DNA from: Cavia porcellus
Lineage: Eukaryota; Chordata; Mammalia; Rodentia; Caviidae
Length of the DNA: 64,000 bases
Direction: 5' to 3'
NCBI RefSeq assembly: GCF_034190915.1
Contig: NW_026947514.1
Location: forward strand, 2,129,701 to 2,193,700
Positions 11,456 through 22,392 of the stretch are shown here, one piece after another. A program made the translations under genes and the position numbers. Numbering within the stretch: position 1 is the first letter of the stretch; each line of letters begins with the position of its first letter. The notes beneath the pieces were generated by a model. It was given only the letters and a program-made list of their open reading frames with translations, was not told where the DNA came from and made no database searches.

Positions 11456-11814
11456 TATAATTACTGCACCTAGTACCAAGGCCCTAAGACACCTAAAAAT
11501 AACAATATGAAGTCTGATCTCACCTGTCTCTGCACAGTCTACCTTGAGATACTTTTAATGATTAGGAATGAAAGACAAATATAGGTCACCGCTCCAGGCC
11601 TTATTTTCCTCATGTAGAAAACAGAAAGGTTCGGTTAGATGGGCACTACATTACGATTTCCTCTCTGATAATTTTGAGATAGGAAAAATCCAGAAACTTC
11701 AAAGATCTGTCTATTGTACAACTCTCACAAGATTAAAATGTTTAAAGAATTTGACTACTTAGCAAGAAATAGTTATACCTTATTACCAACATTTCATTTC
11801 AATGTAATCATCAT

Positions 11815-11935
11815 GCTGGCAACTTAATGAGATCCTGTCTCAGAACTTAAAATAATAAGTAAGTAAGTAAATAAATGGGTTGGGGATACAGCTCAGTGTG
11901 AAGGTCTGGATTCAGTACTAAGTATTAAAGAAAAA
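11815..11935 (+). mobile_element. B1 3' end plus ID piece
   Basis: GAGATCCTGTCTCAGAAC, an AAGTAAGT linker, then GGTTGGGGATACAGCTCAGT. Confidence 0.55.
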
Positions 11936-13035
11936 AACTCTCAAACATTTTAACAAAACACTTTTTTGCCACTTTCAACCAAAAAACATTCCATTTTTAG
12001 AAGTCAACAGAAACCATACAATCAAGCCAGAGTATAGATATGTACATTAATGAAACTTTGAGTATATAAAACAGAAGGACATGTCATGGTGAGACCACAT
12101 CCCACCTGCCCGCAAGCCTCTGGGGTCCAGCACAGTGCTGCGGGCTGGGGTCAGTTCAAAGCACTGAGTCAGCACTGGGCCCTCGCTCCACTGCGGCCGC
12201 TCCCTCCCTCTGCCACTGCAGCTCCTCCTCCAACTCTTCTGCCTTCAAAATAAACATGTGCATGCTCCTCCTTTCCAGGCTCACTGTTCTCATTAGGGAA
12301 GGGGACCAAAAGAAGCCTGATTTATTTTTACACAGTGCATGGAACCTCAGGGAAGGTGGGGGCTGCGTATACATGAACTCCAGCACTCTTAAGTGAGGGA
12401 GATAGATAGAAGCACCCTGATAACTAGGTAAGAAGGCAGTCCTTGGACAGGACTTTGAAGTTTTTACCTCCCAAGATTTAGATTTCTTTTAACTAAATTG
12501 CCCCATATAATTTTATAATGCCAAAGAAACACCTCCCCAACACCAACCCTAACTTCTCAGCTACAAATGACCTTTAACACTGCTCTTAAAAAAGCTACTC
12601 AGCCAGCCTTGCCCAGCTACCTGAGTCACAGTTATCAGCCACAGAAGACGGTGTTGGGGTAAGAGAGCTCCAACATTGTGGACAAGACAAGAACTTGGAT
12701 GCTCAGGGCAAACCCACTTCCTGGGAACCCTGGTAGCCCCGGCTATAGTCAGGGCTGCTTCTGCGCTACCAGGAACTAGAGCTGAGCAAGTCTGCCTCCT
12801 CCTGACAGAGAAAAGGTGCAGGGTGCTAAACAGCTGCAAGAAGCTGCAACTTCAAAGAACCAAGGCCTTTGGGCAGAGTGGGGTCCTCCTTAGTGGTGAG
12901 ACCCTGCACCAGGGTGGGGGATAACGTTTTCTGAGTGCTTGCTTCATGCCAGGCAGATGCTACCCATTCCACACAGCTTTTCCTGAGGACAAACTTGTTT
13001 TCTGTATTTATAAATGAAGGCAAAGTGAAGTCACT

Positions 13036-13160
13036 AGAGCTGGGTGCGGCGGGTCTGTAATCCCAACACAAGAGGCTGAGGCAGGAGGATCACTGTGAGC
13101 TCAAAGTCGGCCTGGGTTACTGAGTAAGATCTTGTCTCAAAACCACCACCACAAAAAAAG
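13036..13160 (+). mobile_element. B1-type SINE
   Basis: GAGCTGGGTGCGGCGGGTCT through GATCTTGTCTCAAAACC. Confidence 0.75.
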
Positions 13161-13187
13161 TGAAGTGACTAGTCAAGATACAGTGGC

Positions 13188-13365
13188 AGCTGGGCATGGT
13201 GGCAGATGACTGTAATCCCAGCTACTTAGGAGGCTGAGGTAGGAGGATCACAAGAAAGAGGCCAGCCCGGGTAGGGCTAGGGATGTTAACTCAGTGGCAG
13301 AGAATGCTTGTCTAACGTATGGAAGGTCCTGGATTCAATTCCTTGTAACACACACACACACCTCT
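13188..13365 (+). mobile_element. B1-dID-like dimeric SINE
   Basis: B1 part (CAGCTGGGCATGGTGGCAGA) then ID part (GGGCTAGGGATGTTAACTCA, GATTCAATTCC) ending in a short CA repeat. Confidence 0.75.
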
Positions 13366-13639
13366 CCACCCGGCTGGGAAGCCAGTCCTGACCCAGGTCA
13401 GGTCCTGGCAGTCTGCTCTCTAGTTCTTCTAAAGAAACACAGGGTGGAGAGCTGTTAGTCTGTGGCTAAAGCTATCATACACCACTTGTGATGAAAAGAG
13501 CTGATTCGGGACTGAGGAGCAGAGTAACCAGAGGTAAGTGACCAGCTCTGCTTCACACTGCTCTACAGTCAAAGACACACATGCAGTCTGACAGCCAGCC
13601 TGGGGATCTCCCTACCACAGCTCTCTCTTTTTCAATTTT

Positions 13640-13798
13640 CAATAATAGTGCTCAAACCCAGGAGTGCTCCCCCACTGAGCTATATCTTCATTTCTTCATT
13701 TTTGAGTTCAGAGTCCTGCTAAATTGCCCAAGGAGGTCTCCAACTTTCAATCCTCCTGCCTCAGCCTTCCAACTGCTGGGACCTCTGGCATGCTGAGT
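13640..13798 (-). mobile_element. B1-dID-like dimeric SINE, reversed
   Basis: Reverse ID (GCTCAAACCCAGGAGTGC, CACTGAGCTATATC) then reverse B1 (TTGCCCAAGGAGGTCTCCAA, CTGCCTCAGCC). Confidence 0.65.
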
Positions 13799-13980
13799 AA
13801 GATCCTACCACACCTTTTAATGAAGTGGCTCACTCCCAGAATTCATCAGTTCCTACTAAAATCCTGACTTCTATGGTAAACACTCCCTTAAAGTACAATA
13901 TCTAAATCACAAAGTGTTAGCCATCACTTGTGAATTTTAGCACGTCCATAAAGTGGATTTTTATAATGAATTAAAAGTAA

Positions 13981-14169
13981 AGCCAGATGTAGTGGTATAC
14001 ACTGTAATCCCAGCATTTGGGAGGCTGGGACAGGAGGATTGCCACAAGTTTAAGGCCAGCCTAGGCTATAAAGTGAGTTCAACGCCAGACTGAAAAATAG
14101 AGTAAAACCCTGTTTCATTAAAAAAAAAAAAAAAAAAAAAAAAAAGTCGTGAGTTCAATCCCTGGCACC

Positions 14170-14196
<27 letters not shown>
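13981..14196 (+). mobile_element. B1-dID-like dimeric SINE with two poly(A) runs
   Basis: B1 part (AGCCAGATGTAGTGGTATAC) with a long A-run, an ID 3' end (GTCGTGAGTTCAATCCCTGG) and a second A-run of about 25. Confidence 0.7.
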
Positions 14197-14202
<6 letters not shown>

Positions 14203-14461
14203 AAAATGTGTCCGAGAAAGAGAAGAGCAAACAGTTTCACTAACAAGTGACAGCAAATAAAACGCAAGCCAAGCATCTTGTGCAGTACACATTGCCACTC
14301 CATGTAAAAGCAGGACCCATTGTAGACAAGCGAGCACTGAAGTGACAGTTAAACCAACGATAGCCACAAATTTCCCAATCCAATTAAAAGCACTGGATCC
14401 AACGTTAAAATACAGGTTGCTTTTTAAAAGGCATGTTACTTCAAAATGAGCCACCACCAAA

Positions 14462-14780
14462 ACCAGGCATGGTGGCACATACATGTAAGCCCAGTACTCT
14501 AGGAAGCTGAGGCACAAAGGCTCTGGTTCCAACCCCAGAACAAACAACAATAATACTACTATTATTTCCCATTAATAATTTCCTCCTCTAGAGGCTAAGA
14601 CTGTAAGCTCACTGGTAGAGCATGCCTAGCATGCTGGGTTCCACTCCCAGCACCACCAAAAACACACAAAAAATCCTGTGTTAGGGAGTCACGGTTTCTA
14701 GCCAGAGACATAACGCATCAGTGTAAGCGACTGCCTGGCAAGTCCAAGGTCCTGAGTTCAATTCCCAGTACAAAAAAAAA
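14462..14780 (+). mobile_element. B1 piece and two ID SINEs
   Basis: 14,462-14,545 is B1-like (CAGGCATGGTGGCACATACA). 14,590-14,668 (CTCACTGGTAGAGCATGCC) and 14,696-14,780 (CTGCCTGGCAAGTCCAAGG, GAGTTCAATTCCC) are ID-like. Confidence 0.65.
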
Positions 14781-15520
14781 GTTTTTGTTTCAGCACATAC
14801 AAACTACACTGCTGAAAATCAACTGGAGATAAAACTGACACAACATGTACTTCAGAAAACATAGACCTGGGGTCCATCCCACACCCTGTAGCTGTGCTTC
14901 CCGTTATTATACAAAGAAATACTTTGCATTTCGAAGTGATGCTCTGCAAGTCTAAGACAGAACTCCCCCAAGGCAGGGACACTCACCCTCCCCCACCACT
15001 CTTCTCCTGTGCAGATGGCAAGGGGTGGTGAAGACAGCCCCACTCTAGCCTGGCCAGGACCACTTGCGGGGACTGACCACCTGCGGGGACCACGGTGAAC
15101 CCCAACTATGGGGCAAGGCTGTGGCTTTTGTTTAAGACTCCAAATGGGGGAACCTCTGCCTTATGGTCAGAAATGGTGTTTTCATCCCCAAACCACAGCA
15201 CGCTCCTCCATCTATCTGGTGGAGGTCTTAATCGGATGAAAACCACTGAGTCGGCACTTAGGACTAGGCTGCCCCACCTGCCCATTCACATCTCCAAGGA
15301 TGACAGCACCAGTGCTGCCCAGTTACCAAGGGACTAGTAGGTGACCTCAACTCCAACCACTCCACAAACAGGATCATGAAGGGATCTACAGATAAGTAAA
15401 ATTTGACTTAAAACAGAATCAATTCTGCATACTCACGTACCTTTAACCATACATAGTGGCAGAAAAAAGCCTTCTGATGAGTTTTATCCCTACCTCTCTT
15501 CTCAAAATCTGGTAAAATAA

Positions 15521-15766
15521 GGCCAGGCATGGTAGCAGGCACTAATCCCAGCACTCAGAAGACTGAGGCAGGAGGATCACTGTGAATCTGAGGCCAACCT
15601 GAACAGCATAGCAAGACCCTGTGTCTCCTAAACAAATAAATTCTGGTAAAAGGAAAAAACAAGGCAGCACTCACTGTGCAGCAGGGAGGCTCAGAAGTGT
15701 CAGTCTGCAGCAGCACATGCTCAGCAAGCCCACGGCCTGGATTCAACCCCCAGCACAAAAACACAC
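15521..15766 (+). mobile_element. B1-dID-like SINE
   Basis: B1 (GGCCAGGCATGGTAGCAGGC through AAGACCCTGTGTCTC), a short gap, then ID (GGATTCAACCCCCAGCAC). Confidence 0.65.
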
Positions 15767-15850
15767 CGCCATGGCAGGGAGGAAAAAGCAGTCCCATCAC
15801 ACCCTCAATTCCACAGTGCTCCTGACTTCTTGTACTCCTGTAAACAAACT

Positions 15851-16000
15851 GTGGGCATGGTGGCACAAGCCTGTAACACCAGCACACTGAGAGGCTGAGG
15901 CAGGAGGGTCATGAGTTTGAGAACAACCTTGAAAACTTATTTCAAAATAAAAAATATAAAAATAAATAAATAAAAATAAAAAATAAAATGAGGCTCACAA
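15851..16000 (+). mobile_element. B1-type SINE with A/T-rich tail
   Basis: TGGGCATGGTGGCACAAGCC and AGAGGCTGAGGCAGGAGGG, then an AAATA tail. Confidence 0.7.
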
Positions 16001-16729
16001 AACAGCTCAGTCAAGGGGAAAAAGAAAAATAGGCAGCCTCAGCAAGTTCACCCCTATATCTCACCAAACAGTCTAAAGACTGTCCGAATATGGCCCTGTG
16101 ACATCTGCCAACTCAGAAAAGAGAACAACTCCAAAGCAGCCCGTCACCATCACCAGCGAGGTGGAGATACAAACTGAGACTTAAATGAACGTCAGAAATC
16201 AAAGTTCTGTGACTATCAAAAATGTCCTTTTCCTTAGGCCCATTCAATATATTTAAGTAAAGTTCTCCAAATGTATATAACAAAAATGTATCAAAACTGA
16301 CCAACTTATACAAATGTTTGCTCAAGCTGATTTTTATAAATAATGTGTGGGGAAAAATATAACAGTAAGTGGGGAAAGCTTGACAACGAGCTTTATGTTC
16401 CCGGTATTACTGCAGACAGACCTGACCTACAAAATGAAGATAGGGTCAACTGTAACCAAAAAACAGTATGCTTCCCCTGGCGGCCAACTCCGGAATGAAG
16501 GAGCCGCACGGAAGAGAAAGCCTGGCCTCCCGGTTCCATCCTGTCACTCACTAAAGAGAAGTGACGACCAAAAAGGGAAGGTGTGGGGGAAGGGGAAAGT
16601 AGCAAACATGGGCTTCACAGAAACACCAACCTGGGGGTGAGGCTCCGAAAATGCAAGAGACTCGGGCTAACAAACCCGAATTCAGAGGGCAAATCTGGGG
16701 AAAGTCCTTTATTTCTAGAGTGCCCTCGC

Positions 16730-16747
16730 GGGGGGGGGGGGGGGGGG
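16730..16747 (+). repeat. 18-base G homopolymer
   Basis: Uninterrupted run of 18 G in RCOR1 intron 2. Confidence 0.85.
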
Positions 16748-17799
16748 CCTGTCAGAATGTTCACCTCTAAGTACACCCAGAGTTTAGTACTTAATAACAG
16801 CTTGAGAGCAATCTCTTTTTTTCGAGTACCAAATCCTTGCAATTTTCTGCTGCCTTGTTTCCTAGGAAAAGCATTTATTTTTTTCAAACAAACTAGTGAT
16901 CTAACCTACTTAGAGAACCTCCAGTTTTAAAGCCCTCCAAGCAGGAGGACCTTTCACTCCATCTTCACAAGACTGTTATCCCTGAAACAAATCCCACGTC
17001 CTTTCAAACGTTTTCTATACCAACAACCTTTAAAGTCTAGTCTCACACAGAGAAAGGCTAGAATCTCATGTGTTAAAATCTGACGAATTCCTTTGTCTGA
17101 CTGAATTTTTTTTTTTTTTTTTCTTGTACCACTTTAAATTTGCTTCCACACAGAACAGCAGCGACAAGGGAAGTACATGCTCCATTCCGGGTACAGGCTT
17201 TCTGGGAGGTGGAAATCACTGGTTAGCCAAAGCTTCTGACGGTTCTATTCTTTCTCGACCTCTACCTCACCCCACCCTAACCCCAAAAAAAGAAGAGAGA
17301 AAAAAAGAAAATGATAAAGGAAATGCACACACATTTACATATAGGTCCTAAAAATCATACCGCGAGCCTCTCCTGCCTAGCCAGATGCCCTCTGATTTTG
17401 GGGGTCGTTATACCACTGGTCCCCAGGATGGTAGGAGTCCAGGGAATAGCGCCGGGACCCGAGCCTGGGGTCTCTATCCTCCTTCGTCCGGACCTGCCAA
17501 GACTCCGATCGTGGGCACTGCCACCCCCGGGCCGGCCCCCACCTGGGGGCGCACCTCACCTGGACGCGAGCACCCCCAGGTGCGGCCGCCTCCGGGACTG
17601 GGGCGCGGGGGAGGGGAGTGGGAAAGGTGCCGAGGCACGGACTCGAAGGGGGCCCGCAGGGACCCTCGAGCATGTAGAACACGCGCGTGTGAGCGCGGAG
17701 TCCCTTGATCGCCGCGTGCCCTGCGGACCCCCGGGCCGCTGCGCACAAAAACAAAGTTGTGCCGGGGTCCCGCGCCGCGGGCCAGCCGGCGCTACTCAC

Positions 17800-17859
17800 C
17801 GGGGTCGAAGTCGGGCACCGACGCCTGGTACTGGGGTCCGACCCGCATGCCGCCGCCAC
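17800..17859 (-). CDS. RCOR1: RCOR1 coding exon 2 (start of ELM2 domain)
   Basis: This 60-nt exon is too short to stand out as an ORF, but its position and frame are unambiguous. The acceptor is TCGCAG (AG at 17,861-17,860) and the donor is GTGAGT from 17,799. Joined in phase 1 to exon 1 it reads GGGGMRVGPQYQ then ASVPDFDP and ends with the first base of a further codon. The VGPQYQA..P core is the beginning of the ELM2 domain, which recruits HDAC1/2. As I recall the human protein it reads AVVPDF here, so one Val to Ser change is suggested. Downstream coding exons (rest of ELM2, two SANT domains) are not in the window. Confidence 0.92.
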
Positions 17860-17951
17860 CTGCGAGGAACGAGACGAGGTCAGCGGGGCCAGGCCGGGCC
17901 GGGCCGGGCCGGGCCGGGTCGGGTTGGGGCCAGGACCGGGGCCGCACCTAC
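17860..17951 (-). other. RCOR1: RCOR1 intron 1, 92 nt, GC-rich
   Basis: Canonical GT-AG intron between coding exons 1 and 2. On the minus strand it starts GTAGGTGCGG and ends TTCCTCGCAG, with a likely branch site CTGAC about 25 nt before the acceptor. Its middle is a run of five-base GGCCC units (17,893-17,920 region). Its length is not a multiple of three, so retention would shift the frame after residue 92. Confidence 0.88.
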
Positions 17952-18228
17952 CGTGCTCCTCGTCGCTCGACGAGCCCGAGCTGCCTTCCTCCCAGGAGTT
18001 GCTGCCACTGTTGCCATTGGGCGCCGCCGCGGCCGCCGCCAAACTTTTATTCTGACCATTATTGGGAGCGGCGGTGGCCGCGGCGGCCGAGGCGACGGCG
18101 GCCGAGGAGGCGGCGGCGGCCGAGGCAGCGGCTGAGGCGGAGGCGGCCGAGGAGGCGGAGGCGGCCGCGGTGTTCCTCCCGCGCCGCTTCCCCGACACCT
18201 CGGGGCCCTTCTCCACCATGGCCGGCAT
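17952..18228 (-). CDS. RCOR1: RCOR1 (CoREST1) coding exon 1
   Basis: This exon encodes the N-terminus of REST corepressor 1, the nuclear scaffold that joins LSD1/KDM1A to HDAC1/2 and represses neuronal genes. It gives 92 codons plus one base. The protein opens MPAMVEKGPEV, then a basic KRRGR patch, an Ala/Ser-rich tract (about residues 21-54), PNNGQNKSL followed by six Ala, and an acidic-serine stretch ending DEEH. I recognise these from mammalian RCOR1. The start is the ATG at 18,226-18,228; the reading frame has no upstream ATG nearby. A second in-frame ATG at 18,217-18,219 has the better context (GCCATGG). The donor GT lies at 17,951-17,950 (GTAGGT) and the exon ends in phase 1. Compared with the human protein as I remember it, the first Ala tract is shorter and the second longer. 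The rest of the gene lies outside the window to the left. Confidence 0.95.
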
Positions 18229-18999
18229 CGGCGGGGCCCGGGGCCGGGCCAAGGCGGCGGGGACCCCGGCTCACGAGGACCGGGCGCCGGGCGAGGGCAG
18301 GGGACGCGGCGGGTGCGGGGACGGAGAGCGCGGACGCCCACTGGCGTATTCGAGGCCACGGGAGGCCCGGGCAGGCGGAGCGAGGAGCCGCCTCAAGCCC
18401 TCAGCGCCGAACCGAGAGCAACTTAAGCTCTCATCACCGCCCGCACTTCGCTGGCTCTAACTACTCCGGGACCCGCGGGCGGGGGGGGCGGGGCCTGAGC
18501 GGCGAGGGGCGGGCCTCGCGCAGCCTAACATGGCGGGCTTAGGCCCCTCCCTCTCGCGCTTCCATTGGTTCTCGTGGGATTTGGACGGCGAACGGCGACG
18601 GGGTTGGCTGCGGCGCCTGTCCGTCAGCGGGGACCGGGGCGGGGAGCGCGGGAAGGGGGAGGCCCCGCGCTTCCGTTGGTCGGGTTGGGTTGACGCGTAT
18701 CGCCCACCGTACGTGGTTTGAGGTTTGTGATCGCTCTACGCCCCATGATCCATCTCTCGAGGCGACGGCGAGGACTTCGCCGCCCTCTCGCCCCTCCCCC
18801 GAGCCCCCTGCCTGCCCGCCCGCGCGCATGCCCCGCGGCCCCAGCCCCAGGCCCCCCGAGGCACCCCGCGGGGCGTCCCGTGGGCGTCCCGCCCCGCGCG
18901 CCGGGTGCGCTACGCGAGAGCGAGTGCCGGCGAGGTCGGGACTACTTTCCCGCGCGCGGAGGATTACATCCCCTTTGAATGGGCTCGATACAAAGAGGG

Positions 19000-19023
19000 G
19001 AAACTAATTGGAGAAACTAATTG
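19000..19023 (+). promoter_or_regulatory. Tandem TAATTG homeodomain-like sites
   Basis: The 11-mer GAAACTAATTG occurs twice with a 13-bp period (19,000-19,010 and 19,013-19,023) at the upstream edge of the RCOR1 CpG island. Each copy carries a TAATTG core typical of homeodomain binding. Confidence 0.35.
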
Positions 19024-19984
19024 CGCCCCCGCCTTTCCCAAGAGACTAAGGCGTGCGCGGGGCCGGGGAGCCGCGGGGACGGGGCGCCAGGAGGCCGGAT
19101 CCCGGGAAAGCAGGGCTGTTGAGCTCGTTGGGGGGAGGGGGTCTCCGGAGGTCCCGAGGAACTGCGGGGAGCAAGAGGCAGGGGCCGCCTGTCGCGAGCT
19201 GGGTGGATCCAGGTGCGCGAGGATGGGGGCTGAGTACGGGCAACCCCGTCCTGGGGACCCTGCCCACAACTGCCGGCGGGGGAGGGAGGCAGGGCGGGGC
19301 CCCACCCCTAGGCCGGCCCCATGGGAAATCGTTTTTTCTTTCATTTTTCTTCTTTCCTCTCCTCTCTCCACCCCCTGTGGATGGCTGATTTTTCGTTCAG
19401 GTTATTTCAAACCTGAGCTTCATATGAGGACAGTTTACACTTGTTCAGGCTATAAATAGCTGTAGAGAGAAATTGGGAGTTTATAGTTCTAAAGTCTGAG
19501 TAAATAGCCAGGTTTTCTCTTCCACGTTTTTTTCTGCAGCACAAAACCGTCATAATTAACTTCACTAAATGACCTCCACGCTTCTGCTTCAGTCTAAGCT
19601 TGAACAAGGCCGAGAAGAGGAGCCCTGCCCCCACCAACCTCAGGGGTTCTCCCAGACTTCCCTTCAAAGGGTGCTCCATCCTACAGACTCCAGCCGCTGA
19701 AGCTATGCGCCCCTTGACAACGCTGCCCGCCAGCCGCCTTGGCAGCACCCAAGGGTGGGAGCCAGGAAGGGGGCCACTGACTCAGGGATGGGGAGCCCCG
19801 CCCCACTCGTTCCTGTCACCAAGATCTACCCCAGACAGGAGAGATGGACCTATGAGAGCAGGAACAGGCAGGCCCATCACCGCCAACACACACACACACA
19901 CAGTACCCAGAGCTGGAGCTCAAGGCCGCTTCCTGCTGGGTTGTAACTGTGTGTGCCTCATTGGACTAAATGACCTGCCGCCCG

Positions 19985-20044
19985 TCCTTCTTTCCTCTTC
20001 CCTTCCTTCCTTTCCTTCTTCTCCTTCCTTCCTTCCCTCCTCCC
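19985..20044 (+). repeat. C/T-rich (CCTT)n-like tract
   Basis: Imperfect CTTCC/CCTT units. A short (CA)n run precedes it at about 19,888-19,903. Confidence 0.7.
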
Positions 20045-20499
20045 AATGATGATGAATTTTATTCCTGAATCCCCAAAGCCCGGCCTTTTTCATTTCTTTG
20101 AACAAATGCACACCTAACAGGCAACACACCTAACCGCTCCAGTTAGAACTCAGTGACATGTACATTTCCCGTTAGCCTGTGAACTTTCAGCAGCATCCCC
20201 CATAAAATGCAGGAAGTGTCTCCCACTTCCGGATCCCACGGACTTTTGTAGAGCACACCTCTCCAGCCCTCCCTGTCTGTCACTGAGAAGGGAGCCTGAA
20301 AGAAGCCCTTTTTCCCATTGCTGGGGTGGGTGTCCACACACAGCCCTTTGTGTGTCGTTTTTGTGCTGAGACAGGTTGTAAGTTGCCCGGTCCTGCCCCA
20401 AACTCACAGTCCTGCCGTGGCATTCCCCAGTAGCTGTGAGAACAGCAGTTGCCGTACCCATACCCCAACTACACATGACTCACTGAGCAGATGTAAACT

Positions 20500-21062
20500 G
20501 GCGCTGGCACCCAGGCTGCCTGCAGCCTGCCCAGCTTTCCGTCTTCTCTCCTTGCTCCCGTTGTGGCCCCTCACCCCGTCCCCAGCTTGTGACCACCTCT
20601 CATTTCGCTCTCTTCCCTGCTTGACACAAATCCTGGCCTGGCATCCACTCTCCCTTCACCCTGCACCCTGGCACAGAGCCCCGCCGCCTTCATGCATTAT
20701 CAGCTGCCTGGGATGACCCTGGGTCAGGGTTTCCCCTCCTGCTGCTCAGAGACCCATCTGCACCTGCCTCTCCCTCCAAGACTCCTCACCTCTGTTCTTG
20801 CTGGGGTCACATGGCCTGCGGCCAGGCCAGGCCATGTGTCCCGGTGCCACCAAGCCCCTCAGCAGCACCTGAGTAGGCCACCAGCAACTCCCTCCCTCCC
20901 TGGATGCCAAGACCCTGTCCAGTCCTGTCCCTCTGCTCACCCTGGACTCCTTCACTGTCTCCACCCCTCCTTCCACCCTATGGTTTCTGGGTTCCCGCTC
21001 ACTCGGCCTTTACTGCTTCTCTGTGCCCAGAGCATAGGTGATGCTCAATAGATAGTTGTTAA
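20500..21062 (+). mobile_element. L2-like remnant
   Basis: Ends in GCATAGGTGATGCTCAATAG then ATAGTTGTTAA, the hallmark L2 3' end (GTAGGTGCTCAATAAAT). The upstream C/T-rich sequence fits weakly, so the left boundary is a guess. Confidence 0.4.
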
Positions 21063-21164
21063 GGGGGCTGGAGATTTAGCTCAGAGGCATAAGTGCCTGC
21101 GTTGCAAGCAGGCAGTCGTGAATTCGATCCCCGGTAACGATAAAAAGGAAAAAGACCAAAAAAA
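21063..21164 (+). mobile_element. Young ID SINE
   Basis: GGGGGCTGGAGATTTAGCTC, AATTCGATCCCCGGTAACG and an AAAAAGGAAAAAGAC tail. Confidence 0.85.
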
Positions 21165-21419
21165 GAATAGTTAAGGTAGGTATACTACTGATTTCTCTGG
21201 GTTCACTGAAGAGAAAGATTTGTGCCAATATTGTTAAGCCAGTTGAATGCAGATGTCTTGTGCTCGGGGTGAGTGGTTTGGGATGACAGTGTGCAGCATA
21301 TGTACCATTGTTGCCCCCAATTGTCTGTTTGGAAATTTTTAGGGGTTTTTTGGCTCTTTTGTTTTCTCCTTGAAATAAAATGGATTTGGGAAAAAAGACA
21401 GATAGTTTTTGAGTGAGGA

Positions 21420-21500
21420 ATGGTAGGACGGATAGGCAGATGGACAGAGATAGGTGGGCGGGTGGGTGGATGGATAAAGGGATGGGTGGGTGGACTGGAG
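21420..21500 (+). repeat. GGAT/GGTG-like imperfect repeat
   Basis: Units such as GGATAGG, GGTGGGCGG and GGTGGATGG. Confidence 0.55.
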
Positions 21501-22109
21501 GGTAACAGGAAACAGAGGCTGCTGCAGGTGCTCAGGAGGAGCCTCTGGGACACGGTCCCTGGAACAAATAAGGTGCAACAACTGAGACACAGAACATGCT
21601 CTGTGGGGAGGGTGTATGGCTTCACTGCCAGTGCCCGCCCTGAAATATCCAGCCCCTTCTGGGGGCCACTCCAGCGGTCCTGGCTGCTGACCAGCACAGG
21701 AGTGGGTCAGCCCTGAGCAGGCAACTCCGCCAGGCCTGTCAAAGCCCTTTGGAGAACTCAGGAAAGCCCCCTCCCTTTCTGAATTTAAGAGCTAGGAGAG
21801 CTGGTGCCCCAGAGCAGGGACAGCCTGTCTGGTGGGAGGCCTCTCCAGCCCTGCCTGCCTCCAGGAGGAGCAGGGAGGAGGTCTGCTGGGAAGCAGAAGG
21901 GGGCCGGGCCTGGAGTCCTGCCCTCCCTGCTGCTGCTTTGAGTTTCTGGAATACTGCAGGGTCCTGGGCCACACCCAGGGCTACAACCAGAGAGGCATAT
22001 AGGGGACAGGGGCTCGCCCGCCAGAGAATCCTCACAGGCCCAGAAATGTCTAGGAGCTTGAGGCCTTTAAACCCCAGGTGCTCGACTGCCAGTCTGCGTC
22101 CCAGCCTTT

Positions 22110-22197
22110 TAAAAAATTATTTGTTCACTTACTTACTTACAGCAGTACTGGATTCTGAACCCAGGGCTTGACATTTGGTACATCCCCAGCACCCTCC
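22110..22197 (-). mobile_element. ID-like fragment, reversed
   Basis: TGAACCCAGGGCTTGACA and ACATCCCCAGCACC. Confidence 0.5.
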
Positions 22198-22392
22198 CTT
22201 TTTTCTTTCTGAGGTTAGGAGACTTACTGGAAATAAGAAGGAAAAAAAGGCTCCTAAAGTTTTTGTAAATAAGGAGGGGAAGAAGGGCTGAAGGGAGGCT
22301 AGGGGAAGGGAAAAAATAAAGAATCAGATGTAGCATGCACAAGTACAAATTCCCTGTGAATGTGATCGTGTGTATATCTAAAATGTACCAGT

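Larger units (their letters stand above)
1..17799 (-). other. RCOR1: RCOR1 intron 2 (5' part)
   Basis: Everything left of the exon 2 donor at 17,799 is intron 2 of RCOR1, continuing beyond the window. It is AT-rich up to about 17,300 and crowded with SINEs, listed separately. In the stretches between repeats (for example 300-1,700, 2,270-3,190, 6,230-6,975, 7,500-8,480, 11,460-13,030, 14,780-15,520 and 16,000-17,400) I see no exon, RNA gene or long conserved ORF. Confidence 0.8.
17440..19330. promoter_or_regulatory. RCOR1: CpG island and promoter of RCOR1
   Basis: CpG-dense block spanning RCOR1 exons 1-2 and about 1.1 kb upstream of the start codon. No TATA box is seen. Upstream of the gene (to the right) are GC boxes at 18,485-18,494 and 18,506-18,514, a YY1-like ATGGCGG at 18,530-18,536, an inverted CCAAT box at 18,564-18,568 and an E2F-like TTTCCCGCGCGC at 18,946-18,957. 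These are sequence matches only. The transcription start cannot be fixed; I expect it around 18,300-18,550. Confidence 0.8.

Noticed and set aside
17377..17949. Continuation of the RCOR1 exon 1 frame beyond residue 92
   Set aside because: It reads through intron 1 out of frame with ELM2. The donor at 17,951 and the exon 2 match show the true structure.
18250..18252. A start eight codons upstream of the RCOR1 ATG
   Set aside because: The codon is TTG, not ATG; family comparison supports MPAM at 18,228.
17311..18542. Long plus-strand open frames (274 and 261 codons) across the RCOR1 CpG island
   Set aside because: Antisense frames of the RCOR1 exons and GC-rich promoter; low-complexity Arg/Pro/Gly products with no homology I recognise.
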